In this document: piece after piece, positions 7,700-15,290 of the stretch
How positions within the stretch are numbered: the first letter of the stretch is position 1
Layout: every line of letters starts with the position of its first letter
From: CAUTVF01 sp963541805
GTDB taxonomy: Bacteria > Pseudomonadota > Alphaproteobacteria > Rs-D84 > CASDRH01
Direction: 5' to 3'
NCBI GenBank assembly: GCA_963541805.1
Contig: CAUTVF010000008.1
Location: forward strand, 1 to 23,513
Length of the DNA: 23,513 nucleotides
Made by a program: the position numbers and the translations under genes
The notes under the pieces: model-generated
What the model was told of the DNA's origin: nothing
The model's database searches: none
Seen by the model: only the letters and a program-made list of their open reading frames with translations

Positions 7700-8698
7700 A
7701 TGATAAATGATCATGAATTATTTAATGTTTTAAAAAATTCTCTGGAGTTTATTTCCAAAATTGGTGGGGATTTTGAATGTGTTGAAACATATTTATCTGG
7801 ATGTAATTCATATTCTTTTAAAATTCGTTTATTAAATGATCATGATAAGTGTTTTGTGATTAAATCTCCACTGAAAGGCAATCCAATTTATCAGAATTGG
7901 TGGAGGATTGCATGTAAAAAAGAAAATGCAATTTTAAACAAAATTGATTCCTCTTGTCTTTTGTCATCTGTTCAAATTCCATCGGTGGAAATGTTGAATA
8001 TTGATGGTTTTAATATTTCGCTTAATACCTATATATCTGGGCAAGCATTTACGCGTGATATGTATAGATCATTTAATGATTCAGTCCGAGAAAAGATTGT
8101 TGGTGGAATCGCTGGTTTTTTGGCATATCTTCATGGCTTGCCCCCAGATGATTTCTGGCAATTCGGGTTAGAAGATGGCAAGTGTATGTTAAATCAGGTC
8201 GATAATTGTTCATGTATTTATCGACGGTCTAGAACTGAATTTCTGGAATTTTTTCAACCGTTTTTTGATGATAATTTATTGAATTTTTTTGATGAAAAAA
8301 TGCGAATTTTTGACAGTATTGAAAATATACATTCAAAAATGGCATTTATTCATAATGATCTAAGAGAATCAAATATTTTATATGATGTTAAAAAAGAGGT
8401 TGTCGGGATTATTGATTTTGGTGAATGTTTTGTTGCGTCAAATATAACTGTTGAATTTGCGAATATGGCAAAGGTGAATCAGTTCGGATTTGATTTTGTA
8501 AATGATGTTGTTGATTGTTATAATCAACTATCACCAGTTAAAGTTGATAAACGCGATTTGGCGGTATTTGCTTGTTTGGCATCGCTTTGGGATAATCGTA
8601 ATATTTATAAAATGGCATCTGAAAAACAAATGAAAGATGTTAAAAAATTGAAAACTTTTGCATCAGAAGTTGATGAGTATTTAAAGAAAATTTCCTAA
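7700..8698 (+). CDS. APH/choline-kinase-like phosphotransferase of unknown substrate
   Basis: The 332-residue product has the protein-kinase-like fold of the aminoglycoside phosphotransferase (APH) family. K55 in CFVIKSP is a candidate ATP-binding lysine. The catalytic loop is H218-N-D220-L-R-E-S-N225, followed by the metal-binding D239 of IIDFGE. Family members phosphorylate small molecules such as aminoglycosides, choline, homoserine, sugars or cell-wall precursors. Nothing here fixes the substrate, and a resistance role should not be assumed. It begins two bases after the M15 peptidase and ends two bases before sufB, so it is probably cotranscribed and translationally coupled. No signal peptide is seen, so it is cytoplasmic. 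Confidence 0.75.
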   Translation: MINDHELFNVLKNSLEFISKIGGDFECVETYLSGCNSYSFKIRLLNDHDKCFVIKSPLKGNPIYQNWWRIACKKENAILNKIDSSCLLSSVQIPSVEMLNIDGFNISLNTYISGQAFTRDMYRSFNDSVREKIVGGIAGFLAYLHGLPPDDFWQFGLEDGKCMLNQVDNCSCIYRRSRTEFLEFFQPFFDDNLLNFFDEKMRIFDSIENIHSKMAFIHNDLRESNILYDVKKEVVGIIDFGECFVASNITVEFANMAKVNQFGFDFVNDVVDCYNQLSPVKVDKRDLAVFACLASLWDNRNIYKMASEKQMKDVKKLKTFASEVDEYLKKIS

Positions 8699-8700
8699 AA

Positions 8701-10164
8701 ATGGAATCTAAAAAAAATAGTTTTGAATATAATTTAAATTATTCTGCCGGTTTTACTAGTGATATCGAAAATGATAGCATAGGTATTGGTTTAAATCTGG
8801 ATGTAATTCAAAAAATATCAAAAATAAAAAATGAAGACGATGAAGTTTTAAAATTGCGTATAAAAGCTTTTAATACATTGTCAAAAATGGATCCACCAAA
8901 GTGGGCAGATTTTGATGTACCTGAAATAGATTTACAAAAAATTTGTTATTATTCATCTCCAAAAACTGTAGGTGATGATAAAAAATCACTGGATGAAATT
9001 GATCCAAAAATCAAATCAATTTATGATCGCCTTGGAGTTCCATTATCAGAGCAAAAATTAATGCAGGGGATCAAAAATATAGATACTAATTCTGATAATA
9101 AATTGGCAATTGATGCAGTGCTTGATTCTGTTTCTGTTACAACAACATACAAGGATCAACTAGCTTCTCTTGGAATAATTTTTTGTTCAATGTCAGAAGC
9201 AATCGTTAAGCATTATGAAATAGTTAAAAAATATTTGTGTAGTGTTGTACCTTTTAATGATAGTTTTTATTCTGCATTAAATACGGCTGTATTTTCTGAT
9301 GGTACTTTTGTTTATGTTCCAAAAGGGATTAAATGTCCAATTGATTTAGGATCGTATTTTAGAATAAATGCAAAAGAAGCCGGACAATTTGAAAGAACAC
9401 TGATTATTGCAGATGAAGATGCGGAAGTAAATTATTTGGAGGGTTGTTCTGCTCCTCAATACGACAATAATCAATTACATGTTGCAGTTGTTGAATTGGT
9501 TGCGATGAATAGGGCGGTAATTAATTATTCAACTGTTCAAAACTGGTATTCAGGGGATGAAAGAGGTGTTGGTGGAATTTATAATTTTGTAACTAAGCGT
9601 GGTATTGCATTTGACAGTGCAAAAATTTCATGGATGCAATTAGAAGTTGGGGCATCAAAAACATGGAAATATCCATCATGTATTTTGAAAGGCGATAATT
9701 CTGTTGGAGAATTTTATTCTGTTGCTTTAACAACAAATTTTCAAGCTGCTGATACCGGATCGAAAATGATACATGTTGGAAATAATACATCCTCAACAAT
9801 TATTTCAAAAAGTATTTCTTTAAAACATTCACGTAATATTTTTCGCAGTTTAATCAAAGTAAAAGATGGGGTCAAAAATGTTAAAAATTTTACACGTTGT
9901 GATAATTTAGTTATTGGGTCAGAAGCAGTTGCAAATGCATATCCAAAAATTATTGATAGTGGATATAATTCAATAATTGAACAAGAGGCAACTGTTTCAA
10001 GTGTATCAGAAGAAAAAATATTTTTCTTAAATTCTCGCGGAATTGACCAAGAACGTGCGATGTCGTTGATTGTAAATGGTTTTGCTGGAGATATTATTAA
10101 AAAGCTACCTGCAGAATTTATGATGGAAGCAAAAGAACTGATTAATATAAAAATAGAAGAATAA
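8701..10164 (+). CDS. sufB: Fe-S cluster assembly scaffold SufB
   Basis: SufB is the scaffold subunit of the SufBC2D complex, which builds Fe-S clusters in the cytoplasm. The 487-residue product matches the family in length. Diagnostic stretches are PPKWADFD, DGTFVYVPKGIKCPIDL, the C-terminal CDNLVIG and SRGIDQERAMSLIVNGF. The cysteine equivalent to E. coli C405 is C400. The glutamate equivalent to E434 is kept in EQEAT (E429), but the usual EHEAT histidine is Gln, and the usual GAHTFP reads VANAYP. The ATG follows the kinase stop after two bases, with no independent promoter seen. sufC begins ten bases after the stop. Confidence 0.95.
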   Translation: MESKKNSFEYNLNYSAGFTSDIENDSIGIGLNLDVIQKISKIKNEDDEVLKLRIKAFNTLSKMDPPKWADFDVPEIDLQKICYYSSPKTVGDDKKSLDEIDPKIKSIYDRLGVPLSEQKLMQGIKNIDTNSDNKLAIDAVLDSVSVTTTYKDQLASLGIIFCSMSEAIVKHYEIVKKYLCSVVPFNDSFYSALNTAVFSDGTFVYVPKGIKCPIDLGSYFRINAKEAGQFERTLIIADEDAEVNYLEGCSAPQYDNNQLHVAVVELVAMNRAVINYSTVQNWYSGDERGVGGIYNFVTKRGIAFDSAKISWMQLEVGASKTWKYPSCILKGDNSVGEFYSVALTTNFQAADTGSKMIHVGNNTSSTIISKSISLKHSRNIFRSLIKVKDGVKNVKNFTRCDNLVIGSEAVANAYPKIIDSGYNSIIEQEATVSSVSEEKIFFLNSRGIDQERAMSLIVNGFAGDIIKKLPAEFMMEAKELINIKIEE

Positions 10165-10174
10165 AGGTTTTTAT

Positions 10175-10918
10175 ATGTTAGAGATAAAAAATTTATTTGT
10201 TAATGTTACAGATGATAACACAGAAATATTACATGATATTAATTTAAATATAAATAGTTCAGAAATTCATTTTTTACTTGGTAAAAATGGTAGTGGAAAA
10301 AGTTCTCTTGCTATGTCTTTAGTTGGTAGTGATAAATACAAAATATCATCTGGGAGTATTTTATTGGATGAAAAAAACTTGTTAGATATGACAGTTGATG
10401 AACGTGTTCATAATGGTTTATTCTTGTCATATCAAAATCCGATTGCAATTGATGGATTATCTTTTTCTGTATTTTTAAAATATGCTGTTAACTCTGTTCG
10501 TAATGGGAGAGGATTGACACCATTAAACGCTTATAAATTTTTTCAATTAGTTGAAAAATATTCAGATTTATTATCGATTCCAAGTGATTGGTTAAAGCGT
10601 GATTTAAATGTTGGTTTTTCTGGTGGAGAAAAGAAAAAGATGGAAATGTTACAATTGCTATTGTTGGAACCAAAGTATGCCATCTTAGATGAACCGGATT
10701 CTGGGGTTGATGTGGATGCGGTTAAATCTATAATAAGCGCAGTTAATTTTTGTAAAGCAGAATTTAAAACATCATTTTTAATTATTAGTCATTATGATAA
10801 ATTGCTGAATCTTGATTTGGATTATGTTCACGTTTTATCAAATGGTAAGATGATTAAAACAGGGGGAGTTGAAATTGCCCGCCAAGTTCAAGAAAGTGGA
10901 TTTGAAAGTTTTTCATAA
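10175..10918 (+). CDS. sufC: Fe-S cluster assembly ATPase SufC
   Basis: SufC is the ABC-type ATPase that drives conformational change in SufBC2D. The 247-residue product shows Walker A GKNGSGKS (36-43), the Q-loop in SYQNP (Q87), the SufC-type signature GFSGGEKKKMEMLQLLLLEP (from residue 147) and Walker B AILDEPDSGVDVDAV (from 169). The block GFSGGEKK..E.LQ plus LDE.DSG distinguishes SufC from transport ATPases. It lies between sufB and sufD with ~10-bp gaps. AAAGG overlapping the sufB stop serves as the ribosome-binding site. Confidence 0.95.
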   Translation: MLEIKNLFVNVTDDNTEILHDINLNINSSEIHFLLGKNGSGKSSLAMSLVGSDKYKISSGSILLDEKNLLDMTVDERVHNGLFLSYQNPIAIDGLSFSVFLKYAVNSVRNGRGLTPLNAYKFFQLVEKYSDLLSIPSDWLKRDLNVGFSGGEKKKMEMLQLLLLEPKYAILDEPDSGVDVDAVKSIISAVNFCKAEFKTSFLIISHYDKLLNLDLDYVHVLSNGKMIKTGGVEIARQVQESGFESFS

Positions 10919-10927
10919 GGTTTATAA

Positions 10928-11680
10928 GTGATAGAAAAAATTACAAACTTATTTAAAAATATTGATACTTCAATTCCGATTTTATCGGATTTATCAGATG
11001 TAATTACTATTATAGATAATGAACTTTCATGGAATTTATCTAATTTTTCTAATGACAGTATAATAATAGAAATATTAGATAATAAAATTAATATAGTTAT
11101 TAATAAATCTTTAACTAAACCACTTCATGTTTTTTTAATCGGAACAAGATTAAATAAATCATTATTCAATTTTAATGTTAATGTCTCTGAGTTTGTAAAC
11201 TTGGATGTTTCATTTTTTATAATGGACGATTCTAAATCAGAATTGCGCGGAAATATCAATTTTATACTTAATGATACATCGACCGCTAAAACAAGGGTTT
11301 TGTACATAAATAAATTTTCTTCAAAATATGATATTAATTTATCTACACATCATGTTGCATCCAATTCGACTTCGGATGTTAATGTCAAAGGTGTTGTATA
11401 CAGAGATTCAGATATAACATTTAATATGAAAATTATTGTTGATAGACTTTTGCAATCGATTACTTCTACTGAAGTTCATAAAGTTTTAAAATTATCTCCA
11501 TCTGCGATTGTCAGATCTATTCCTGCAATTGTTTGTGCAACAGAAGGTAGTGTGATTAATCACGGTTTTGCATTATCTGGATTTGATAAAAGTCAATTGT
11601 CATTTTTACTCAGTCGTGGAATTAATCAAGTAGATGTAGAAGTTTTATTAAAAGATGCTTTTATAGCTTCGTTATATTAA
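10928..11680 (+). CDS. sufD: Short SufD-type Fe-S assembly protein
   Basis: This is called SufD from its place after sufC and its C-terminal region: CATEGSVINHGFALSGFDKSQLSFLLSRGI followed by LLKDAF. It corresponds to the family's CSHGAT...LFYLRSRGI...LL..AF pattern. H212 aligns with the histidine (E. coli SufD H360) implicated in the SufB-SufD interface. At 250 residues it is far shorter than the usual ~420. The N-terminal helical domain is missing, leaving little more than the beta-helix core and C-terminal helices. The usual KPELEIYADD stretch is replaced by RSIPAIVCA. The start is GTG with AAGG near the sufC stop. No SufS, SufE, SufU or SufA gene follows in the window. Confidence 0.85.
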   Translation: MIEKITNLFKNIDTSIPILSDLSDVITIIDNELSWNLSNFSNDSIIIEILDNKINIVINKSLTKPLHVFLIGTRLNKSLFNFNVNVSEFVNLDVSFFIMDDSKSELRGNINFILNDTSTAKTRVLYINKFSSKYDINLSTHHVASNSTSDVNVKGVVYRDSDITFNMKIIVDRLLQSITSTEVHKVLKLSPSAIVRSIPAIVCATEGSVINHGFALSGFDKSQLSFLLSRGINQVDVEVLLKDAFIASLY

Positions 11681-11684
11681 ATGA

Positions 11685-11713
11685 TTGCATCAATAAATTA
11701 TTGGCTGTAGTAT
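11685..11713 (+). promoter_or_regulatory. Internal promoter before mlaC
   Basis: TTGCAT (11685-11690) and TAGTAT (11708-11713) are 17 bp apart in the 63-bp gap after sufD. A start near 11720 would let mlaC, rnd and the outer-membrane gene be expressed apart from suf. The -35 box is the same as in the promoter at 6965. Confidence 0.5.
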
Positions 11714-11743
11714 TTGTTTTGTTTTTAAGCGTGGAGAGTATTT

Positions 11744-12448
11744 ATGAAAAATAAAATGAAAACTCCTTATTTAATATCTACTGTACGTTTTATATTATTT
11801 CTTTTATTAATATTGGGTATGTGTATCTTTTATTCATTTTATGGCAATCCTTTAAAGGCAGAAAATAGTATTACAGATACCGATAAATCTACAGCAATAT
11901 CTTTAACAAATTCTATAATTGATAAGACGTTCAATTTTGTTTTAAATTCAAACAATCCGATACAAAAAAAGATTGAAATATTAAGGAATAATTTAATATC
12001 TAAAGTTGATTTAAATTTTGTATCTGCTTTTGTATTGGGTCCAATTAATAGAAAGATGGATGATAAAGGTAAAGATCAATTTAAGAAATTATTTAGTGAT
12101 TTAATGTTATATTCATATGCAAATAAGTTTTCAGGGTATGAGAATTATATTGCAGAGGTAACAGGTAGTGAAGAATTAATTGATAATGGGCATTTGTATG
12201 TAAATTTTATTGTGTATAAAAAGGATAATAAAGATAGTACAAAAATTGATTGCAAAGTCCGCTGGCGTAAGAAAGGTGATAATTTTAATATTATTGACAT
12301 GATTGTTGCAGGTGTAAGTATGTCTGTTACATATCGCAGCGAATTTAAGGCACTTCTGGATAATGCGAATACGACTGGAAAAAATGTTGTTGAAACATTG
12401 CTGACTACTCTTGTAAGTAAAGTGAATGCATATAAGAAAGGTATTTAG
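11744..12448 (+). CDS. mlaC: MlaC/Ttg2D-family periplasmic phospholipid-binding protein
   Basis: MlaC shuttles phospholipid between the outer-membrane MlaA complex and the inner-membrane MlaFEDB transporter, helping keep outer-membrane lipid asymmetry. The 234-residue product has an N-terminal hydrophobic signal or anchor (RFILFLLLILGMCIFYSF). It also has the family pattern DLNFVSAFVLG, LFSDLMLYSYANKFSGY, KVRWRKKGDNFNIIDMIVAGVSMSVTYRSEF and a Leu-rich end. The last block (the 'DI.veGvS...tyRseF' motif) is the strongest evidence. The other mla genes are not in the window. HpnM-type relatives share the fold, so the precise cargo is not certain. GGAGAG precedes the ATG. rnd begins two bases after the stop. 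Confidence 0.82.
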   Translation: MKNKMKTPYLISTVRFILFLLLILGMCIFYSFYGNPLKAENSITDTDKSTAISLTNSIIDKTFNFVLNSNNPIQKKIEILRNNLISKVDLNFVSAFVLGPINRKMDDKGKDQFKKLFSDLMLYSYANKFSGYENYIAEVTGSEELIDNGHLYVNFIVYKKDNKDSTKIDCKVRWRKKGDNFNIIDMIVAGVSMSVTYRSEFKALLDNANTTGKNVVETLLTTLVSKVNAYKKGI

Positions 12449-12450
12449 TT

Positions 12451-13086
12451 ATGAATAATCATTATACCTTGTATAAAGATGACTTACCAAATGATTTATT
12501 AAAGGAATTTATTAAAAAAGGCTCTGTTGCAGTAGATACTGAATTTATGGGATTGGATTTGCAATTCGGTAATCTTTATTTGGTGCAATTATCATCTGGA
12601 GATGGGTATGCATCTCTTGTCCAATTAAATCCTAAAAAAAAATATGTTTGTCCAAATTTAAAAAAATTATTTACAAATAAAAATATTCAAAAGATTTTTC
12701 ATTATGCCCGTGCTGATATGGGGGTTATAAAAATGAATTTAGGTATTGATGTAAAGAACGTTTTTTGTACTAAGATTGCAAGTAAAATTGTGCGCAAAGA
12801 CTCAGAAAAACATTCACTACAAGTATTAGTAAATGAAATATGTGGAATTTTCCTAGATAAAGAATCGCAGCTTTCAGATTGGTCACAAAAAAAATTGACA
12901 GATAAACAATTATTTTATGCTGCAAATGATGTACTTTATTTGCACGAGATTAAAAAGTTTTGTTTGAAAATGCTAAAGTTGCAAAAATCTTTAAAATATT
13001 TTGACAAGTGTATTGATTTTCTGCCAACCATTGTTGATTTGGATGTTTTAGGTTTGCAGAATATCGAAATTTTTTCACATCATTAA
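12451..13086 (+). CDS. rnd: Ribonuclease D, single-domain form
   Basis: This is a DEDDy-type 3'-5' exoribonuclease. Catalytic residues are visible as D29 and E31 in VDTEFMG, D89 in HYARADMG, and Y156 and D160 in YAANDVLYL. At 211 residues it contains only the exonuclease domain and lacks the HRDC domains of the ~370-residue E. coli RNase D. The short form is common in alphaproteobacteria. The likely role is trimming of tRNA and other stable RNA 3' ends. The ATG lies two bases after the mlaC stop, so the two are probably cotranscribed. No secretion signal is present. Confidence 0.88.
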   Translation: MNNHYTLYKDDLPNDLLKEFIKKGSVAVDTEFMGLDLQFGNLYLVQLSSGDGYASLVQLNPKKKYVCPNLKKLFTNKNIQKIFHYARADMGVIKMNLGIDVKNVFCTKIASKIVRKDSEKHSLQVLVNEICGIFLDKESQLSDWSQKKLTDKQLFYAANDVLYLHEIKKFCLKMLKLQKSLKYFDKCIDFLPTIVDLDVLGLQNIEIFSHH

Positions 13087-13114
13087 ATGTAACATTTTGT
13101 ATAAGTAGGTAAAA

Positions 13115-13672
13115 ATGATAAATCGTAATATATTTTTTTATTCTGTCTTTATATCTGGCATAATTTGTTCCAATGTATTATTGGCAAATGATCTTAGTGT
13201 TTATACGGGTTTTCGTGTTTTTCAAGGAATATACAATATACGGGAGGTAAATTCTCCAACCGATAGGATGCCAGGATTTCATATATTATCCGGTGCAAGA
13301 TTGTTTGTTTCTGATTCTTTATTTTTAAGATTTGAAGGAATGTATAATCAAGGTTATGATCACAGTCCCAGTACAAATTATTCCAGTTTTACTATACGAA
13401 GTGGCTTTGAATTAAATGGCAGAAATCCAGTAATTGTTCCGTATTTTCTGCTTGGAGTTGGGGTTGCAGCCTATGATCCTCCAAGAATGGATATGCAAGA
13501 GGGGTATGTAACCAGTGCAACATTTGGAACACGAATTCCATTTGGAGAATCCGGGTATAGTATTGATTTTGCCTTGGAATATAGCTATTCTATATTTAAT
13601 TTCAGTCTGGTTTCTGGTAAAACACATCTGGACCGTATGGGAATTGCGTTAGGTTTTATTAAACACTTTTAA
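13115..13672 (+). CDS. Small outer-membrane beta-barrel protein
   Basis: The 185-residue product starts with a signal peptide (FFYSVFISGIICSNVLLA, probably cleaved after LLA at residues 22-24). It then alternates hydrophobic and polar residues in strand-sized blocks: FHILSGARLFV, LFLRFEGMYNQGY, SFTIRSGFEL, VIVPYFLLGVGVAAY, SATFGTRIPFG, YSIDFALEYSYS and MGIALGFIKHF. It ends in Phe, the usual beta-barrel assembly signal recognised by BamA. This suggests an eight-stranded OmpA/OmpW-like porin or surface barrel, but I recognise no specific family. It is the last gene of the series and sits 28 bp after rnd. A two-way terminator follows. Confidence 0.72.
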   Translation: MINRNIFFYSVFISGIICSNVLLANDLSVYTGFRVFQGIYNIREVNSPTDRMPGFHILSGARLFVSDSLFLRFEGMYNQGYDHSPSTNYSSFTIRSGFELNGRNPVIVPYFLLGVGVAAYDPPRMDMQEGYVTSATFGTRIPFGESGYSIDFALEYSYSIFNFSLVSGKTHLDRMGIALGFIKHF

Positions 13673-13681
13673 AGAAATCTA

Positions 13682-13716
13682 AAAAAACAGGTATCTCATG
13701 TGGATACCATTTTTAT
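13682..13716. terminator. Two-way Rho-independent terminator
   Basis: GGTATC (13690-13695) pairs with GATACC (13703-13708) around a seven-base loop. ATTTTTATT follows on the + strand. On the minus strand the A-run at 13682-13688 becomes a T-run, so the same hairpin can end both the outer-membrane protein gene and the convergent reductase gene. Confidence 0.75.
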
Positions 13717-13740
13717 TGATTTATCTGTTATTAAATACAA

Positions 13741-14508
13741 CTAGTGTTTATCAAATCGTAAGTTGCCAGGCTCTTTAATTGTATTTTGTTTAAATCCATG
13801 TTCAAGAAATGCTGTTGAAACCGATGCCACCATATTGGGATTACCACATATAAATACATAATTTTTATCTTTATTAAACGGAGATTCCCCTAAAAATTTT
13901 GTCAACTGAGCTTCCATTACATCTTGCACATGCCCTGTTAGTCCATGCCAATTGGCGTCATCTTTTGAAAGTACTGGAAAGTACGCAAACCCATCATATT
14001 CTTTCATAAATTGTTCAAAATCACTTCGAAATGCTAAATCTGATTCGCGCCTTACCCCGTGGAATAAAGCAATTTTCCTTTTACCGTTAAACATTTCATT
14101 TTTATGCGTTCTAATGATACTGATATATGGGGCTATTCCTGTTCCGGAACTTATGAATAATACATTTGACGTATCTGGAATTCCTTCAAACGAAGTAAGT
14201 CCAGCAGGCTTTGGAGACATGTACAATTTATCCCCTTCTTTTAAATCAAACAGTCGTGTTGTTAACGCTCCATCTTTAACAAGAATTATATAAAATTCTG
14301 TTATTTCCGCATTCTCTGCAGAGGAGATCGAATATGCACGACAGACCCAATCTGAATCAGGATCATTTTTATCCAGTGGCAAACCTAGTATCGCAAATTG
14401 CCCAGCTTTGTATTTAAAATTGTCATTATCCAAGGCAATTTTAAATGTCCGAATTCCATCTGTTACTTTTGTGATCGAAACAACTTTTGCGTTAAATTGT
14501 GCTTTCAT
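13741..14508 (-). CDS. fpr: Ferredoxin/flavodoxin-NADP+ reductase
   Basis: This FAD enzyme moves electrons between NADPH and ferredoxin or flavodoxin. The 255-residue product has the FAD-binding CRAYSISS (57-64), the NADP-binding SSGTGIAPYIS (120-130) and FICGNPNM (219-226). It has an oxidative-stress-type Fpr layout and length, and ends with EPGNLRFDKH, close to the usual basic/Gly pattern. The start is placed at 14508, where AAAAGGA lies seven bases upstream of ATG. An in-frame ATG 51 bases earlier lacks a ribosome-binding site and adds residues with no family counterpart. A plausible role is to supply electrons for Fe-S assembly or repair, given suf nearby; this is inference. It is convergent with the outer-membrane protein gene. 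Confidence 0.9.
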   Translation of the reverse strand: MKAQFNAKVVSITKVTDGIRTFKIALDNDNFKYKAGQFAILGLPLDKNDPDSDWVCRAYSISSAENAEITEFYIILVKDGALTTRLFDLKEGDKLYMSPKPAGLTSFEGIPDTSNVLFISSGTGIAPYISIIRTHKNEMFNGKRKIALFHGVRRESDLAFRSDFEQFMKEYDGFAYFPVLSKDDANWHGLTGHVQDVMEAQLTKFLGESPFNKDKNYVFICGNPNMVASVSTAFLEHGFKQNTIKEPGNLRFDKH

Positions 14509-14613
14509 ACAAAATCCTTTTCTTAAACTAACGTGCTGGATACTACTCCAGATATACATAAAAATAAAGGAAATAATTTTTCATACTATGTGTAAAAATA
14601 TTACAAAAATATA

Positions 14614-14641
14614 TTGACTTAATTAGATATCCCCCTATAAT
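14614..14641 (+). promoter_or_regulatory. Promoter of rplU-rpmA
   Basis: TTGACT (14614-14619) and a perfect TATAAT (14636-14641) are 16 bp apart, followed by a leader of about 25 nt to rplU. A run of five C lies just upstream of the -10. Confidence 0.7.
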
Positions 14642-14673
14642 CTACCCGTTGTTTTATTGGGAATAGGTTTAAA

Positions 14674-14967
14674 ATGTTTGCTGTATTTAAGAGTGGTGGA
14701 AAGCAATATCGTGCGTCAGTTGGCGATGTCTTGACAGTTGAAAAAATTAATGCTTCTGGAAATGTTGAGTTTCCTGAGGTTTTGATGGTTGACAATAAAG
14801 TTGGGACGCCTTTTATTTCTGGAGCAAAAGTTGTGGCAGAAGTTATAGAACAGAAAAAAGCTGATAAAGTTATTGTTTTCAAATATTTACGCCGTAAAAA
14901 CAGTAAGAAAAAGAATGGCCATAGGCAGCCTTTAACATCGGTTAAAATATTAGATATAATTGTTTAA
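14674..14967 (+). CDS. rplU: 50S ribosomal protein L21
   Basis: L21 binds 23S rRNA near L20 in the large subunit. The 97-residue product opens with MFAVFKSGGKQYRASVGD and ends with the KYLRRKNSKKKNGHRQPLTSVKI block that defines the family. Length is normal (~103). It lies directly upstream of rpmA in the common rplU-rpmA order, under a strong promoter. AGG precedes the ATG. Confidence 0.97.
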   Translation: MFAVFKSGGKQYRASVGDVLTVEKINASGNVEFPEVLMVDNKVGTPFISGAKVVAEVIEQKKADKVIVFKYLRRKNSKKKNGHRQPLTSVKILDIIV

Positions 14968-14988
14968 GTTTCTTAAGAGAGGATAGTT

Positions 14989-15249
14989 ATGGCACATAAA
15001 AAAGCAGGTGGAAGTTCGAAGAATGGTCGTGATTCGGCTGGGCGTCGTTTAGGGGTTAAGGTATCCGGTGGGCAATCTGTTATTTCAGGTAATATAATTG
15101 TCCGTCAGAGGGGTACAAAATTTTATAAAGGTGAGAATGTTGGTATGGGTAAAGATCATACTCTTTTCGCGACAGCTGCTGGGCGTGTTTTATTTAAAAC
15201 AAAATCTGGTGACAGAACTTATGTGAGTGTTGTTGCTGATTTAAATTAA
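14989..15249 (+). CDS. rpmA: 50S ribosomal protein L27
   Basis: L27 reaches towards the peptidyl-transferase centre. The 86-residue product begins MAHKKAGGSSKNGRDSAG and has GVKVSGGQSVISGNIIVRQRGTKF, the classic L27 sequence, at the usual length. Its N-terminus has the Gram-negative form, with no Firmicutes-type cleaved extension. AGAGGA precedes the ATG. It is 21 bp after rplU and cotranscribed with it. Confidence 0.98.
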   Translation: MAHKKAGGSSKNGRDSAGRRLGVKVSGGQSVISGNIIVRQRGTKFYKGENVGMGKDHTLFATAAGRVLFKTKSGDRTYVSVVADLN

Positions 15250-15290
15250 TATTTCTCAGTTTGTTTTTTTGTTCTTTCTTTAGGTGTATT

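Noticed and set aside
7700..8698. Antibiotic-resistance aminoglycoside phosphotransferase
   Set aside because: Only the general APH-fold motifs are present; the family is broad and the operon context is housekeeping, so resistance is not supported.
13952..14617. Open frames on the + strand opposite the reductase gene (13952-14293, 14408-14617)
   Set aside because: They are antisense to a clear ferredoxin-NADP reductase and have no protein-like features.
14619..14882. Minus-strand frame opposite rplU
   Set aside because: It covers the rplU promoter and coding region in antisense and matches nothing.
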